Assembly (NCBI RefSeq): GCF_001039355.2
Contig: NW_019776134.1
Span: forward strand, 40,956-104,955
DNA length: 64,000 nucleotides
From: Lingula anatina
Taxonomy: Eukaryota > Brachiopoda > Lingulata > Lingulida > Lingulidae
Direction: 5' to 3'
In this document: positions 1 through 13,706 of the stretch, piece after piece
How positions within the stretch are numbered: position 1 is the stretch's first letter
How the letters are laid out: every line of letters starts with the position of its first letter
The notes under the pieces: generated by a model
What the model was told of the DNA's origin: nothing
Database searches by the model: none
Seen by the model: only the letters and a program-made list of their open reading frames with translations
Made by a program: the position numbers and the translations under genes

Positions 1-1154
1 TTTTTTTATATTTGATTATTTGCATGTATGTGGCCTATATATTTAGATAGCAATTCAATGCTGTAAGTTAGGAAAACAATTATCATTATTGTTGTTTGTT
101 CACTCAATGATATAAACAAAATTCGGTGCAAATATCCCAAGTTATTATTATTATTATAAAGTAATTGAATTTAAGTTTTTATGATTGTTGAGGTTTGTCA
201 TATATAACAAAAAAGTCGTCAAAAATGAACAATGACAACTGATCTTTTGATCTTACTCACCACACCAATTGAGGCATTCTTTGGTCATGGGGACAATAAC
301 TAACTGTTAGAGAGACGGACCAAAAATTGTGAAGTATATAGTTTATAGAAAACTTTTTTTCTTTTTTCACTTTCACTGTTTAATCCTTTTATCACTTCTA
401 CAGCTGATGAACATCTCCCAGTCCATGTATTCAATGTAATATAAGTGTTTAAATGCTACAATTGCATGAGGGTATAAAATTACAGGCACTTAGCATTTAA
501 AATTCTCTTTTTTTATGCTACATTGGATGCTAGCTGATATAACAGCAAAAGATTTTGGTCTAAAATCTGATATGCTTGTATGAATGCAGACAGTGGTGTC
601 AGCTAGCTACCATACATTGTTATCAGCCAACTGTCTCCCTTTTAAATGTCAAGGAAAGGCACTTACACTGTATGTATGGAGAGATAAGAACCAAGGAGCT
701 CTCCAGACGTGTTCAACCCACTCTTGTTACGCTTTATTTTAACTTGAGAAATCCCACTAATTCAGAGAGTAATGTCTGAGCTGTTAATGATCATTTGATG
801 TTCTATTCTTCAATGTTTCTTCAACTGATGCAAAAATCAATACAGTCTGCTTGATGGAGGAGAAAACCAAAATAAATATTGTAATTTAACAAGTGCTAGC
901 TGTAGGCTTTCATGTCTGTTTGCCATGGATGGCAAAGGTTATGTTTCCCTGCCTTTTTTTTTTCAATCAAAGTATTACTTAAAAGACATTAGATATTTGG
1001 TTATTGTTCTTGATGCCTTCAATTTGTGCAGCAAAATCTTAATATGAGTAAAATGAAGTCTGTTTATTAAAAAAATCTTACAGTTTCTTTTTTTAAACTG
1101 TATTTGAATCTTATTTATTTATAATGACATTTTTATGTGCAAGTGCATGCATGT

Positions 1155-1196
<42 letters not shown>

Positions 1197-3903
1197 AAGA
1201 GGACAGAGGGATGTACAGTGAAACTTCAGATAACATCAACTCTTTTGTTGTTACACTTGAGAAATTATTACAACTCATTGCTGATTAACCCCTTTGTTAA
1301 AGTCCATCTTTAACTATGATATGAGAGCCTCCATATAATTTTGAAGTTGGGATGTTAAAAACTGAGGTAGATTTAAATGGTTTAAAGTTTTTATGTTAAA
1401 TGCACAAACTTGTGAAATATTCAGGTAGATAATTTTCTTTTATTTTGATGCTAAAAATCACCTGTATGGTTTTAGAAATGCCCAGTACCAGCAGATACAC
1501 CTGTGTTTTTTGCATTTATTAAAGCAGAATAACAGGCTTATATGTTGGTGTCTAGTAAACTTAACTGTCTTTCACCTTGTGCAAAAATCTCTTACATTTT
1601 TTATGTGCAATTCCACGAAAATTCATAGACATTTCTCATATATTGCAAAGTGATTGAAATGAATTCTCAACAGAATGGAAAATTCTTACAAATAGAACTT
1701 GTTTATCATTATTCTGTACTGAAAACTAAATGTTTGATCTAATTTTATAAGGTATATTGATATGACAGAGGACCAGAATAATTGAAATTAACTGTGTCTG
1801 GTGCCTTTTAGGATTTCTCCAAGGAATTTAGTGCAAAGAAGCACTGAAAACAGTAACTGTTATTGAACACTTCAACTTATCAGTTCTAAAATGTCAGCTC
1901 ACTTAGTATAGAAGATTATAATGGCTTTCAGCCAATTTGCTTACCTGATAAACTGAAGTGCTATCCTATATTTGTGCATCATTCTGTCTGGGACTTTTGA
2001 CAGCCCCCACATCTAGCCCAGTCCCATGGCAAACTAATGCAGTAAAATGTTGAGAGAGAATTTCAGGAGGGAGGTCGTTTATTTTTGTGTATTTTGTGTC
2101 TGTTGGTGTTGAGGCTATAATCACAGTTCTAATACTTGTGAACACACACCTCGTACTCATTATTGTTACCACAGAATGGGCAACATTGTGATTATTGTGC
2201 AGCCGGAGTCAGCTTATGTAAAGTGTGTGAGTAATCATTGCGCGCGGGTATCAAAAGGCGCTGACTGATTGTGTTGACAGACTGGCAGTTGCTTTCAGCC
2301 ATGTCCTGGAGGCGGTGGGGACACATTGTTACCAACTTAAAAAGTAACTTTGAACCCCTTTGAACTTTAATTGAATTTTACGTTGCTTGACCAAATATAT
2401 GTCAGTCCATTTTAGCTGGCTGACCAGTATTTGTTTGTTGTTTGGAAATTAAAGAAAAATAGTCCTGTCTCATCTCCAATAAACTGCTACTTAGATATAG
2501 GTGTACAGTGAGGTCAGCACCCCCCCTCCCCTGCACACAGAATTGATGAGGGTTGCATGACAAATAAAGCTGTCAATGCTCACCTTACTAAAATCCTGTT
2601 TTAGCGGTTTTCTTTACAAAGTCTGCAGTATAAAAAATTTATATAAAAATGGGTAGAAAAAATTCCAGTGTAAGAGACCTATGAATTATAGGTGTATTCA
2701 TCTGGAATAGATTGATCTCACACTATCAAATCAACAAACAGACCTAAAAAATAACTAGAAGCTGCAATAACATACTGTCAGTATTCATTTAATTCTACCT
2801 CAGTCATGCCGCCTCATTTAACTCTGCTCATGCTTGATTTCGACATATAAAAAAGTCTATTTTTACCCTGCGAAGGACTTTAAAAAATATTTAAAGAGCA
2901 CCTGTATTATAGGTGTTTAAAATCGTTGGTCATCACACTCCATTAACCGGGGCAATGAGATCTGTGTTCATTCAACCAGACACTAGAATGCTGCGAGGTA
3001 TAGTACTTTAGAAAGGGATTTGCGTCACTTTGAAAATCCAATAAACCCTCTAGGAATATTATTGTTTTCTGAGTAGGTGAATGAGAGGTAATGGTTCTAA
3101 TGTTATTCTTCAGTGTTTTGCACAAACGAAGATTTTTGAAATGATCTTTCAGTTTACATTAAGTAGCCATCATCCATTGGCGTACATGTATAGAAAAAAA
3201 AATCAAATCTGTAAATAGAGAAAATGAACCTTTGAAAATGAAGCCTATTTAGCGTATCACTTGTGGTTTTAATTGAATTAATTGACGTTTTCGTCAAGAG
3301 AATATCAACTGAAAGAAACTGAATTGCTCTTGCATGAATGTGAGTTTGTGCTTTCATACAATACAACCATTAGTGCTGCCTGCTAGCTCGCAAAGATTGC
3401 TTAGAATGAATATAGCTGTTAGCACATTTTCAAAGAGGCAGACATTACTCCAAAACTTAAATTACAAGCCCACTTACTACCGGTACATTTAGCAGTAAAA
3501 TTGCCCTTGACGCGTATATACAACTGTTGTCGACTTAAGTCCTACGTGCATAAAGCATTAACATCAGCATCAGTGCTGATGCATTCTATCAAATACAATA
3601 AAATAATGGTACAATAATTGACACAGTCATTCAGTTGAAAAAAAAAGAACAGATTTAGCTTGAAAGATTTTTTTCTTGGAAGTATATCAACTGTCTATTT
3701 TTCTTGGAATTATTTGAACTCTATCAAAATACAAGTTCAGTTATCTATTGTATTATAAAGAATCAATCTGTTCCACATAAAGTGAATATGTGAAGGCCAG
3801 TCTGATAAACACTGGGAAATATGATATAAGCATTACTTGATGTTGTGGCATCTATTATGCATGTTCATTTTTCTCCCCACATGTTAACACAAGGTACAAA
3901 CTC
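1..3903. other. Non-coding, AT-rich
   Basis: Apart from the TG/AG microsatellite I see no gene. Open frames here are under 75 codons and have no recognisable product. Confidence 0.7.
1151..1196. repeat. Microsatellite (TG)n(AG)n
   Basis: A TG run passes directly into an AG run. Confidence 0.9.
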
Positions 3904-4166
3904 CAGGGGCAGGTCCAGGATTTTTTAAAGGGGGGGGGGGGGGGGGGTCCGATTTTTCAGGAATGACTGGCTTTGGATGCAAAGCCAACCCTCGGGCCCC
4001 CTTGTACATGTAGTGTTTTGGACGGCAAACAGTGCCACTTGGAATGTTTAAGAACTAGATCAAAATTCTAATTCTAAGAGGGGAATATTTTAGTATGATT
4101 TTTTTTCAAAAAAAGAAGGTGGGGTCAGGACCCCCCTGAGCCCCCCCCCCTCTAAATCCACCACTG
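3904..4166 (-). mobile_element. hAT-like MITE, family A, copy 1
   Basis: 263 bp with CAGGGGC at one end and CACTG at the other. It has the family's internal poly-G/poly-C blocks (18 G at 3930-3947) and body text (AATTCTAATTCTAAGAGG). It is inverted relative to the other copies. A six-base direct repeat AAACTC flanks it (3898-3903, 4167-4172). No coding capacity. Confidence 0.75.
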
Positions 4167-4335
4167 AAACTCATACATGATACATTTATTTATTCTGTTT
4201 TTTCCTTGCTACAGCATAACTCGAATATATATGTTGTCAGTATCTTAACTTTCAGTTCATGTTGTTGTTTTAACACCTAACCCTTTCACAGTGAATGTGT
4301 TCTTTACTGATCCAGTCTGGATTGGCTCACTTTAG

Positions 4336-4811
4336 AAGAGCGCATTTAAGGCCGCATTCACATTGAATTGAGCCATGACTCTACAAAGCCACGACCTAAA
4401 TATGGCGGACGAAAATGAAAGGAAAACCACCTATTCTTTTAATAGTCTCCCCGCCTCTCACACCCCTCCCCATACATCCTCCCTGCGGGGGTACAGTCAT
4501 TAAATCTCGGCTCCATTGGGATGACATGATGTGAATGCAGCCTAAAACAGATGATTCCTGGACTAACTGATCCACCAACTAAATATGGTGATGCCGCTAA
4601 TTCCCTGATGGTCTCCCCGTCTCCATACGCCCCATTAAATGGATCAAATCTCAGCGCTAATTTTTAATTGTATGGTCCCTGCATCGATGGCAAGTGTGGA
4701 GGCTGGGAGACCATCAGGGAATTAGCAGCATGGCTTTTAAATGGATCAGCCATATTTAGTCTGTGGATCTATTAGTACATGGACCAATTTGCTCTGAATG
4801 CGCTCTCAGAA
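4336..4811. mobile_element. Foldback MITE, family C, copy 1
   Basis: A ~475 bp long inverted repeat. The left arm has GAGCGCATT and AAATATGG followed by GCTAATTCCCTGATGGTCTC; the right arm has the reverse complement (GAGACCATCAGGGAATTAGC, then CCATATTT, AATGCGCTC). The arms would fold into a long hairpin. Related to 21323-21490. Confidence 0.7.
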
Positions 4812-4859
4812 AGGCCTACCTTCCAATTTTGCTGCCTTACTGGCTGCAGGGTAATACTC

Positions 4860-5700
4860 CCTTTCACATGTTTTCCACAAGTTCCCTTCCTGCTATTTAG
4901 TTAACTAATTAGCCGTGTTTGTGGGGGTTAATTAGGTGACTCTGCTACGTAATAGCCACATTGTTAAGTTGTCAATATCTCACAGTGAATCAGATTGGAT
5001 CAGTTAAGTATACCACTTATACATGTGATGACTCTGGCTTTACTTACAGTGGCATCTTACCTTAAGTGTAGGGCGTCCTAGCCGCACATAGCCCATCAGA
5101 GGAAAACGAAACAAACGAAATGGTTTGCCTGCACTTGAACAGGGGGATTCCGGCTGCCTAACCTTGACTTCTGTCGCATGCACGCGTGTGCATGCTCGCT
5201 TTGACACATGGTTCTGAATGGGCTTTGAAGACTCGTGCGATGCTGAGACCATGGACATTATGCCATCCGTTGCAAAACTGAACTCTCACTTATCTGATGA
5301 TTTCACCGAGTTGAATTGAAAAACTAGCAAGCAGGCAAGCACATTCAGATCAATCCTGCAGCTTCATATTAAGATTCCTTGAAAAACACATCAGTCATTC
5401 TTTGCAGGCAATTTTCCAGTGAAAAAAAAAATTAGCATGCCCTCATTTCCTAAGGTTAGAAGATAGGAGTGATCCCGGTGCCTGTATCTTAGGCTGCCTA
5501 CAGCATAATGCAATTTGCTGTGTGTTAGCTCCTCCTGTGTTGTGACTTGGCGGCAGCAGGCTGACGACTGCCGCACACCTGATGTGAAAACCCTACACCA
5601 GCACAATCTGCCTCAGATTTAATCAGCAAGTCAGAATTAAATCTCATCGGCTGTGAGATCTATCACTTCATTAGAGGGAGGACAGAGAGAGAGGCGGGCA
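4860..5700. promoter_or_regulatory. Candidate conserved non-coding stretch
   Basis: Complex, non-repetitive sequence with clustered homeodomain-type TAATTAG/TTAATTA cores (about 4901-4935) and raised GC at 5040-5260 and 5480-5600. No coding sense on either strand. This texture is typical of enhancers in gene deserts, but conservation cannot be tested here. Confidence 0.22.
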
Positions 5701-6406
5701 GATATATATATGTATTGTATTGTACTGTCAAATAAGATTATGATACTGATCCACATAAACATTATATCATAAAATAAACTAGAACTTGCGGCTCAGCACA
5801 TTGGGAGAAATGTCTTAGTATTTGGATAATCAGAAAATGGACAAATGTGTCTTTTGTATCAAAGGCATTTCAAATTGTGAAAGGTCATTAGAAGGTATTG
5901 ATCACTTACAGTTAACTTTATTACTCATTAGCTTAAAGACTAACACTAAATAGTACAACTTTAGCATGCAGAAGTGATAGCTACGTGTATGTCGGGCAGT
6001 CCCACTCATTAAGTGATTAACTAATAAAATCAAAGAAGGTAATCAAAGCAAAAGCAATAATGCTCTTATTGACTCTCCTCATTGCATATATAGTCGGTCT
6101 TTATGTTTTCCTTGATTCAGTCATTTTCATTGCTGCTCTGCCATTTTTCAGATGGTCTTAATAACTTATTAATGATAATTCTATTGCTTCAACAGTACCT
6201 AACTATGCAATTACCAGGGATATGTGTGTTAGTAAATGGATGCTGCATATTGCTGTAAGTGTAATGTTTACTATGGTGTATCTGAGAAGACAAGTTCTAT
6301 ATATATACTAGCTGATAACGGGTCATTGTAGTTTGGACATGTACTCTTCTTTATCCCAACTCATGCAATGTCAGTCTGTGATTTAAGTTAGTGACCACAC
6401 CCTTTT

Positions 6407-6462
6407 ATAATAATAATAACAATAATAATAATAATAATAATTATTATTATTATTATTATTAT
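6407..6462. repeat. Microsatellite (TAA)n(TTA)n
   Basis: TAA/AAT triplets switch to ATT triplets, forming a near-perfect inverted repeat. Confidence 0.9.
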
Positions 6463-8939
6463 CTATTTATTTACTTTAAGTCTAAAATCCATTAAATGTG
6501 TTCAGTAGAATTTACATAATAGAGAAAACTACTACAGTTATCAAGATATATATAAAATCTCAAATTGTAAAAGATAGTGGTTTTAGTTTAAAAAACACTC
6601 TTTTAACACATGGAACCAATTACAAGTAAGATAATTATTAATTTCTTCATAGAAATGTGTTTAACTCATTTGTGTAGTTATTAGCTTATTCTAAAAATTG
6701 AGTAGATTTCAGCTGGTTAAATATCCTATTCAGTTGGACCAGCTGACTTAAAAGACATCTTGGTAAGTTTGAAGGCACATTTTTACAGTAAATATTTTGA
6801 GGCTGAATAATTTTTTTTTTTTTTTTTTTTTCTTTTAGGTTGTACCCTCAGATGCAAAAATGAGGCTGAAAACAGTGAGATTGGAATCTATGTAAAATAA
6901 CTTATATTTATAAATAATTTAATATTTTATATATGCATGTTCACATACTTTGAGAACAATATGGCACATGCAGTAACACCAGAAAACTGAACTACAATGA
7001 TTTATCACAGTGTTTCTGAATCTCCCCCTTAAATATAAATGATTTCCTCCAAAAAGTAATTAGTTAAGCAATGTAATTTTCTGGATTTGGTGTGGTAACT
7101 CTTGGGTCCCATCTGTGTTTCTATAGTAATGCTTTCTAAATTGATATCCTGTCTAGCCAGGAGATAAGATACTTTTAATTAAAAGTCTTACAGTAAGTTT
7201 TAAAAGACTTAAAAAACTTCTATAGCTTTTTTTATTTCTCATGGTTGAAAGAAAGATTACCCCAGCAGTGCATGTAGTAATTCTTCTGAAAAGAGAAAAA
7301 TCTTTTTCCCTCAGGAGATGCAATTTTAAAAAATACTTCATCTTTGAATTAATTCAATATGGAATAATTTAAGGTATGTCTATACATATGAATGCTTGTG
7401 AATTGCATTTTTGCATTTTTTTCACACCTCTATGCTGTTTGCTGCGTGTGCCCTATGATTATTCAACACTTGTGCACTGTTGCAGTCTGATGCACAGATG
7501 TTCACATCTAATGACATGTAATCCTGGTACACAGTTAGACCTACTAGTACAGCACATACAGGCAAACATAACTCTAATAAAAATTGAGAAATAAGCAAGA
7601 TTAATACTGTTTTCAAATCCAATCTCTTTTCTGAAGCATACCCTGAGCAAAATAGTGAATTCATTTTTTACATGCAGCTCAGCTTATTAGATCAGAGAAA
7701 TGGGAAGGCAATGTTGTATTGAACAATGAGTACACTATGTCAAACCAAACACCTAGATGAAATATATAATTGCATTTGTGTTTTTCTTATGTTAACAAAG
7801 TAAATTTGGGTTTGTGTTATATCTGTTTTTCCAATAAAAAGAGACAAAATCTATACGGTTCATGATTTCAAAACATAGCTCAAGGGATTTTGAAAATAAC
7901 TGACTGTGTACAGGCACTGAACTGAGAGGGCAAAGTTGAGTAAATGACGAAAAAGTTGTTTATGAAAAGAGGTGACATTGTCCAAATTACTAAAGACATG
8001 ATTTCCTATACTAATGTTGGAGATCATAAGATAAACTTGTGCGTGTGATTTGGGAAAGGGCAGCATTTTTTTTTTGAAGTGCCTTTTCAAAAAAAAAATT
8101 TTTTTTGCCTAAATTACTAAATAAACCATTTATTAATACTACTGATATAAGTTTGTCTGTTGAGAGGCCGGGGGGAAACTAATGCTAAACTTCTCCTTTG
8201 CATGATGAACATGTGTGTGTGTGTGTGTGTCTAAAAGTTACACAATCATCATCTTATACAATACACAACATGTTGTTTTCACGATATATAAGGACTCCAC
8301 GAATACTCTCATACAGATATCATCTCATATATGTACCCCATGCTTGTAAGGATAGGGCACCATATGTGGTATGAAAATTAATTTGAAGGTGAAGTAACCC
8401 TCACTGAACAGTAACAGGATTTATGTTAACTACTTGATCTTTTTGATGGGGGAAAAATTATTAATTTTTTAAAGGTGCTGTATTTTTTAACCCATAATTT
8501 CTTAAAATCAGAACCATTTCATTCCTATTGAGTGGTAGCAGCAAATTTAAAAACAGGCTAATTTATGGTTCTATTCTATGAATTAGTAGAAGCACCATAA
8601 ATGCTATATAAAAATATAATTTTAGTTGTTATAAAATAATGTATCTGAAAGATTGATAATTTTTACCCATGAAAAAGATCGAGTCATAACTGTATTGACT
8701 GTTTTTCAGTTGTGATCCTTGGCTTATTTTCAAAAACCAAGGCTGGGTGTTAAGTCACAATGAGATGGTGGATCATCTGCAGTGCACATGAGTGAGGGTT
8801 CATATGGCACTGTGAGTGCTGTTAGTCATCAGAAAACAATTATGTTCTTCCGTTTTGTTGGCCATAACAGAAGCATCAAGAGGGCACACACTTTGTGCTT
8901 AAGCTGAAACGATGAAAGCTACATTCATCTACATGTCAG

Positions 8940-10120
8940 TGTAAATCGCAATAAACAGCCAGGGTGTGAATTGCACATCCCATTTTTTAGATCAGGTTCT
9001 GATTTATTGTACCTTGCGTCTCCGGAGCCAGCTTAATTGATGTCTGCTTGCAGCAAATGTGTGTCCTATAACAGTACTGCAGCCATTCCAACACCAGGGT
9101 CACAGGCAATTAGGGCACATGCAATTGCTTCATCTAAAATTTCTCCGATTTAATTTTTTCTCTAAAAATTTCTAGAGGTGAGTCCAGCCAGGTACATGTA
9201 GGTTTGCCTCATTACCTTTCAACTGCTTTGGGACAACATTACTGGAAATACTTTCAGCGATGATAATACACTGTATTATACATAATGCTTGTGTTGAATT
9301 AGTGGACAGGCTTTTTAAAGTTCCCTAACATTTATGGGGTAAAAAATGTCACACAAGTCCTGTATGATTTCAATTATATTGAAAAGAAAAAGTAATTGAA
9401 ACAATGGATGAAAGTTGTAAAGGAGTAAAGAAACTGCCTAACCAGATTCATGTTTTATCTTTCTATTATAAACTGGAATTTTTTTCCTGTGACAAATAAA
9501 ATTTGTTGCTCATTTTAAAAAACATTTATGTTGATATACCAAAAAGGAAAATTCGATAACTATACCGGGTATAACAAACTTTAAATTAGCTTATATTGAG
9601 AGGGTTGGCTCTACATACAATTTAATGTTAATCCATACACCACACAATCCCATTTGTTAGACAAATGTAATCAAAATTTTGAATATATTCACCACAGTTT
9701 GTAAACTAAACAAAAACAACAGCCATATAGTATACCTTCTTCTCAGACTTCTCTTTGCTCTTCACTCCCACGGAATACATAGTAAATTGTTCCTAAATAT
9801 CCGCTGTGATAGTCTGTCCATTCAAAACTCCATAGTGGCAATGAGTGCTTCGTTTTCCGGCATTCTGTTCCCTTTATTGAGGTGTGCACTCTATTCCTCG
9901 GAGTTTTCAAGTAACCAGCGCAGCTCAAAGAAATATTTGCTTATGGGAACGTACAATTACCGTATGTATCGAAATCAATGGCAGTGTTGGCAGACAGGAC
10001 CCATAGTGCAAATATCTGCATCTGTTTCAACACTGAGGCCAAGAAGCTATTTGCTCATAGTGTATTTGGATCTCAATATTTTATTGATTCTATGATATTA
10101 ATTTGCATAAATTTTGATTA
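8940..10120. promoter_or_regulatory. Candidate conserved non-coding stretches
   Basis: Two blocks (about 8980-9130 and 9740-10110) are complex and unusually GC-balanced for this region. They hold octamer/homeodomain-like ATTTGCATAA and TGATTAA (about 10101-10122). A 138-codon open frame crosses the second block, but its hydrophobic translation resembles no family. Confidence 0.22.
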
Positions 10121-10123
10121 AAC

Positions 10124-13100
10124 TCCCCGAAATGAGCAGCTTGTGTGCTTGTAGGAAGCTTTGGTTTTTAATCACAAAGTTTGTTCAGGCATCATGACTT
10201 ATTGTTTTCTCATTTCCATATTGATTCTCAGCTCCTGGAAAATAATGTGTGTTTCACTATGGCAGCATATTGACAGGACAGATGAGCATACATGACCATA
10301 CTACCACCCAACGGATAAGCCAGCGCTGACTTTATATTGAACCGAGCATTAGTTAGATAAACCTCTTTTTAAACATGCTTGTCAAACCACCCTTTAAAGG
10401 CTATTGATTGATTCACTACTAGTGGCATTTATATGATACTAATTCTGCGTATTTTGAAAAGCTTTAATTTCTTGAATAATTCAGGCAGTAATGTGGGTTG
10501 CTCTTGTGTTGTAACACTAGGAAAAAAATCTTCAAACAGCAGCTAATGGACCATTTATGGCGATCAATTTTTACCTCCAGCAGTCTGGTTTTCAGTTTAT
10601 AACTTATTGTGTGCATTCAGCCGCAGAAACCAGTGAATAACAGCAAGGGGAGGATGCCCTTTCTCCTTATACGTCATCTGACATAATTGCTTCCTTCGAT
10701 TATGATTTTGTAATCAAAAGATCATTTGTTGAGTTGTGTGGGTGTTTGTATGTGTGTGCATGTGCGTGTGTACATGCATGTAACCATTGTTTTTCAATAA
10801 CTCATCAAAATTTCTGAAATTTTTCAATAATAGACTCTCAGTATCAGTTAGTTACAGGGTAAAATGTTCAAAATGCCTACTTCCCCACATAAAGACTATT
10901 AGCTATTTATGCAGCTCATTAAAAAGCTAATTGTTAAATTGACTAGCCAAATGGAAGAGAGATAAAATCGGGTAAATTACTTCCCCACGTACAGTAATGC
11001 TGGGATGGCATTAACAATTCAAATTGTAAATGCACAGCAAAATCTTTGGCCTGCTCCAAACAAAACTCAAGCAAATTTGCAGCAAAATTCACCATGCAAA
11101 CGAGGTCTGTTGCAAATTTGAAAGAATTTCAATACTTTCTTGAAAACCCAACTAAAAACTTAAGTCACTCCTGCGAATATACTTGCTGCAAATGTGCAGC
11201 AGCACATTTTCCTTAAGACTGTTTGCAATTGCCACAAACTAAATTAAGTGCAAACCATTCATTTTGGTATAATCAAGAGAGAAGAGAGCTCTTGAAAACT
11301 CTTGGAGAAATTTCTACCCCATATACATTAATGCTGTCATCTCAACTACAGCAATGGGCACATTCTGCTTCTTTTTTCCTCATAAAGCATGAACAGATTT
11401 TGATTAGTGGCTGACACAAAATGAATGATAAAAGTAGCTATCAAAACAGGCAAACAGAAAATTAATGCTCTTGCTGCATGCAGATTTGTCTTCTTTTTTT
11501 CATTGTTTTTATAAGGTGATTCATTGTTTTGACAGATTGGTGGTTTTAATAAACTGATACAGCTGAATGTTAGAAGTAAATAGTGGGAATTAAATGAAAG
11601 CTTTTATAATTAATCACTAGCATATGCAATACTTTTACTAATTGGGGGGGGGGGGGGGCATGATACATATCTTTGCCAAATGGAGAGCAGGCTGGCAAAT
11701 ATAATAAAATAGCAGGCAAGGTCAATTTTACTATAATTATTACTATATTTTTTTACTTTATTTCTGTACTATATTATTTTGGGCATAGAGATGGACATTT
11801 GATTGAGACTTCACTTGATTCTCTTCATTTTTGTACTTCAGTTAAAGTTTAGGTATTAGATAGTATGTGTATTTAAACTTAAATGGTATTAGAAGGTATG
11901 TGAAGAATTTTTTCCTTTTTTACACAACGTTATAATAACAGTATCTGTTTGAAAATAATGACATTATTCCGTATCCATGTAAAATAAAGTTGCATAATCT
12001 CGAGCCATGTAATAAGTCAGACAGGTTTGTACCCTGGGTTCCAGTTGTCTAAAAATCGTGGCAAATTTGTTTACTCATTCATGTCCTGGTTGACCATCAG
12101 TCTTTTTAGCTGGAGTTACTGGGGTACAGTTGCAGATTGGGGGGGGTCGGCCTCACATCCGCAGCCTGTCATAACTTAGAAGCCCTATGTTGAATGTTAT
12201 ATTTGTATCTCAATGTTGAAAATATTCCACTTGTGAGATTGAATAAACTTGAACATGAACATTCCCAAAAATCGGTTCACCCCTTCAGACAAATAATCCT
12301 AGATCCAACCCTGGGTTTCTAGAAAAACAAAATTATCTTTACCTGAAACGAGCCTCAGGGTTTATCTAAAGATCAGTGAATAAAGAGCAGAGCACGACAT
12401 TGCATCAGTTGGCATCTAGAAGTGTTTTCTCAGTTGCCTGAAACTGGTAGCTTCTGTTCATTTTCCTCAACTCACTTGGGAGCACTACCCTAGCCTATAG
12501 CTAAGGTGGACTTTTTATTATGGATAGGAAAAAAATTGCCTCTCTGAAACCTAATTGTCTTGACATTATTTTAGCCCTGCAAATGCAGTTAAACTTGTGT
12601 GGTTGTCTCAACCTCTAACGAGGTCTTATTAGATGTTGTTGATAGATGTTTTAAAGATATTTTTAAACACTAAGGACTACAATAATTACCCTAATCAAGT
12701 AAACTCTGCTATGTGACGTCATATCTGTAAAAGCCATTAGTTAATTAGGTGTGCAAAATGGATAAATGTTACAAAGGGAAGGAAGTCAGTTGCCCTATGC
12801 AGTTACTGACTGTGATGCAATTGCAGCTCATTGGTGCCAAAAGCTCTCTGGAGAAAGATTTAACTCTAGGGAAAACTAGATTGATGTGGAAGATTACATT
12901 AATTTTTCTAGCATATCAAGAGGAAGCCATATTAATTTTCCGCTGTTGTGCAGTTTGGAATAAAAAAAAAATGATGAATGAGGTCTTTCCATTTTTTTAA
13001 TTTGTAAGCATCTCTTATGAGAACTCTAGAGGCAGATATAGTACAGTATGTAACTTTATCAATTATTCGCAAGTGTCAGTTTTAGTTTTGGTGCATGTGC

Positions 13101-13458
13101 AGATAAACAGAAATGGACAATGCTATCTTTTACATGAATAAATGCAATGAAAATGCATTAACTTCGTATTAGCTACATAATCAACACCATTAACATCAAG
13201 GCAGTGTAGTGAGATTATAGCAAGATAGGACAATTGATCATAAATTACATTAATACAATTCTGCAGCATTTGTTTTCAATTGAAGTACTGCTGGAGTGGT
13301 GATGAAGTTGTCCCTCTGGTGAATGAACTCATCACAGAAACCATGTGGTGCAATTAATTGACCACTTATGAAGTTAATGGGGCAGGATTGCAGGAGCATG
13401 GTGAAAGCAATCAAAACAAACTTTCCACTGCTTTGAAGTAAGACTGAGGGAGTCTAGG
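10124..13458. other. Non-coding region
   Basis: No gene recognised. It contains a poly-G run (11644-11658), the degenerate family A fragment, GCAAATTTGCAGC-type repeats at 11070-11210 and a CRE palindrome TGACGTCA at 12714-12721. Confidence 0.6.
12121..12313 (+). mobile_element. Degenerate family A-like fragment
   Basis: It opens with CAGATTGGGGGGGG-like sequence and ends with CAAATAATCCTAGATCCAACC, resembling the family A right end, but the middle does not match. Probably a decayed or chimeric copy. Confidence 0.35.
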
Positions 13459-13706
13459 ACTGGTTTCCCATGCCTAGATCGATCTAACAGGATCGATCCA
13501 TCTCCGAGGGGTTTCTTGCTAAACTGCTTTCAACTCAAGCAGCTTAGATGTCTGGCACACCCACTGAAGCTGCTAAACAACAATTAATTACCCCCTAGCA
13601 GCTTCAGTAGCTGTTATACAGACATCTAAGCCGCTTAAGTGGACTACAATTAAGTGACAATCCTTTTGGAGATAGATCGATCCATAGTTAGTAGGATAGG
13701 GCTTGG
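13459..13706. mobile_element. GATCGATC-rich foldback MITE, family B, copy 1
   Basis: Both ends carry TAGATCGATC-type sequence as imperfect inverted repeats. Inside are paired arms around TTAATTACCCCC (AGCAGCTTAGATGTCTG versus CAGACATCTAAGCCGCT). Same architecture as 32867-33082. No coding capacity. Confidence 0.7.

Noticed and set aside
7422-7664. 80-codon open frame (-) rich in cysteine
   Set aside because: No conserved cysteine spacing, no splice context, overlapping frames equally open.
9679-10095. 138-codon open frame (+)
   Set aside because: Hydrophobic, compositionally odd translation without any family motif; no splice or promoter context. Kept only as part of a possible conserved non-coding stretch.
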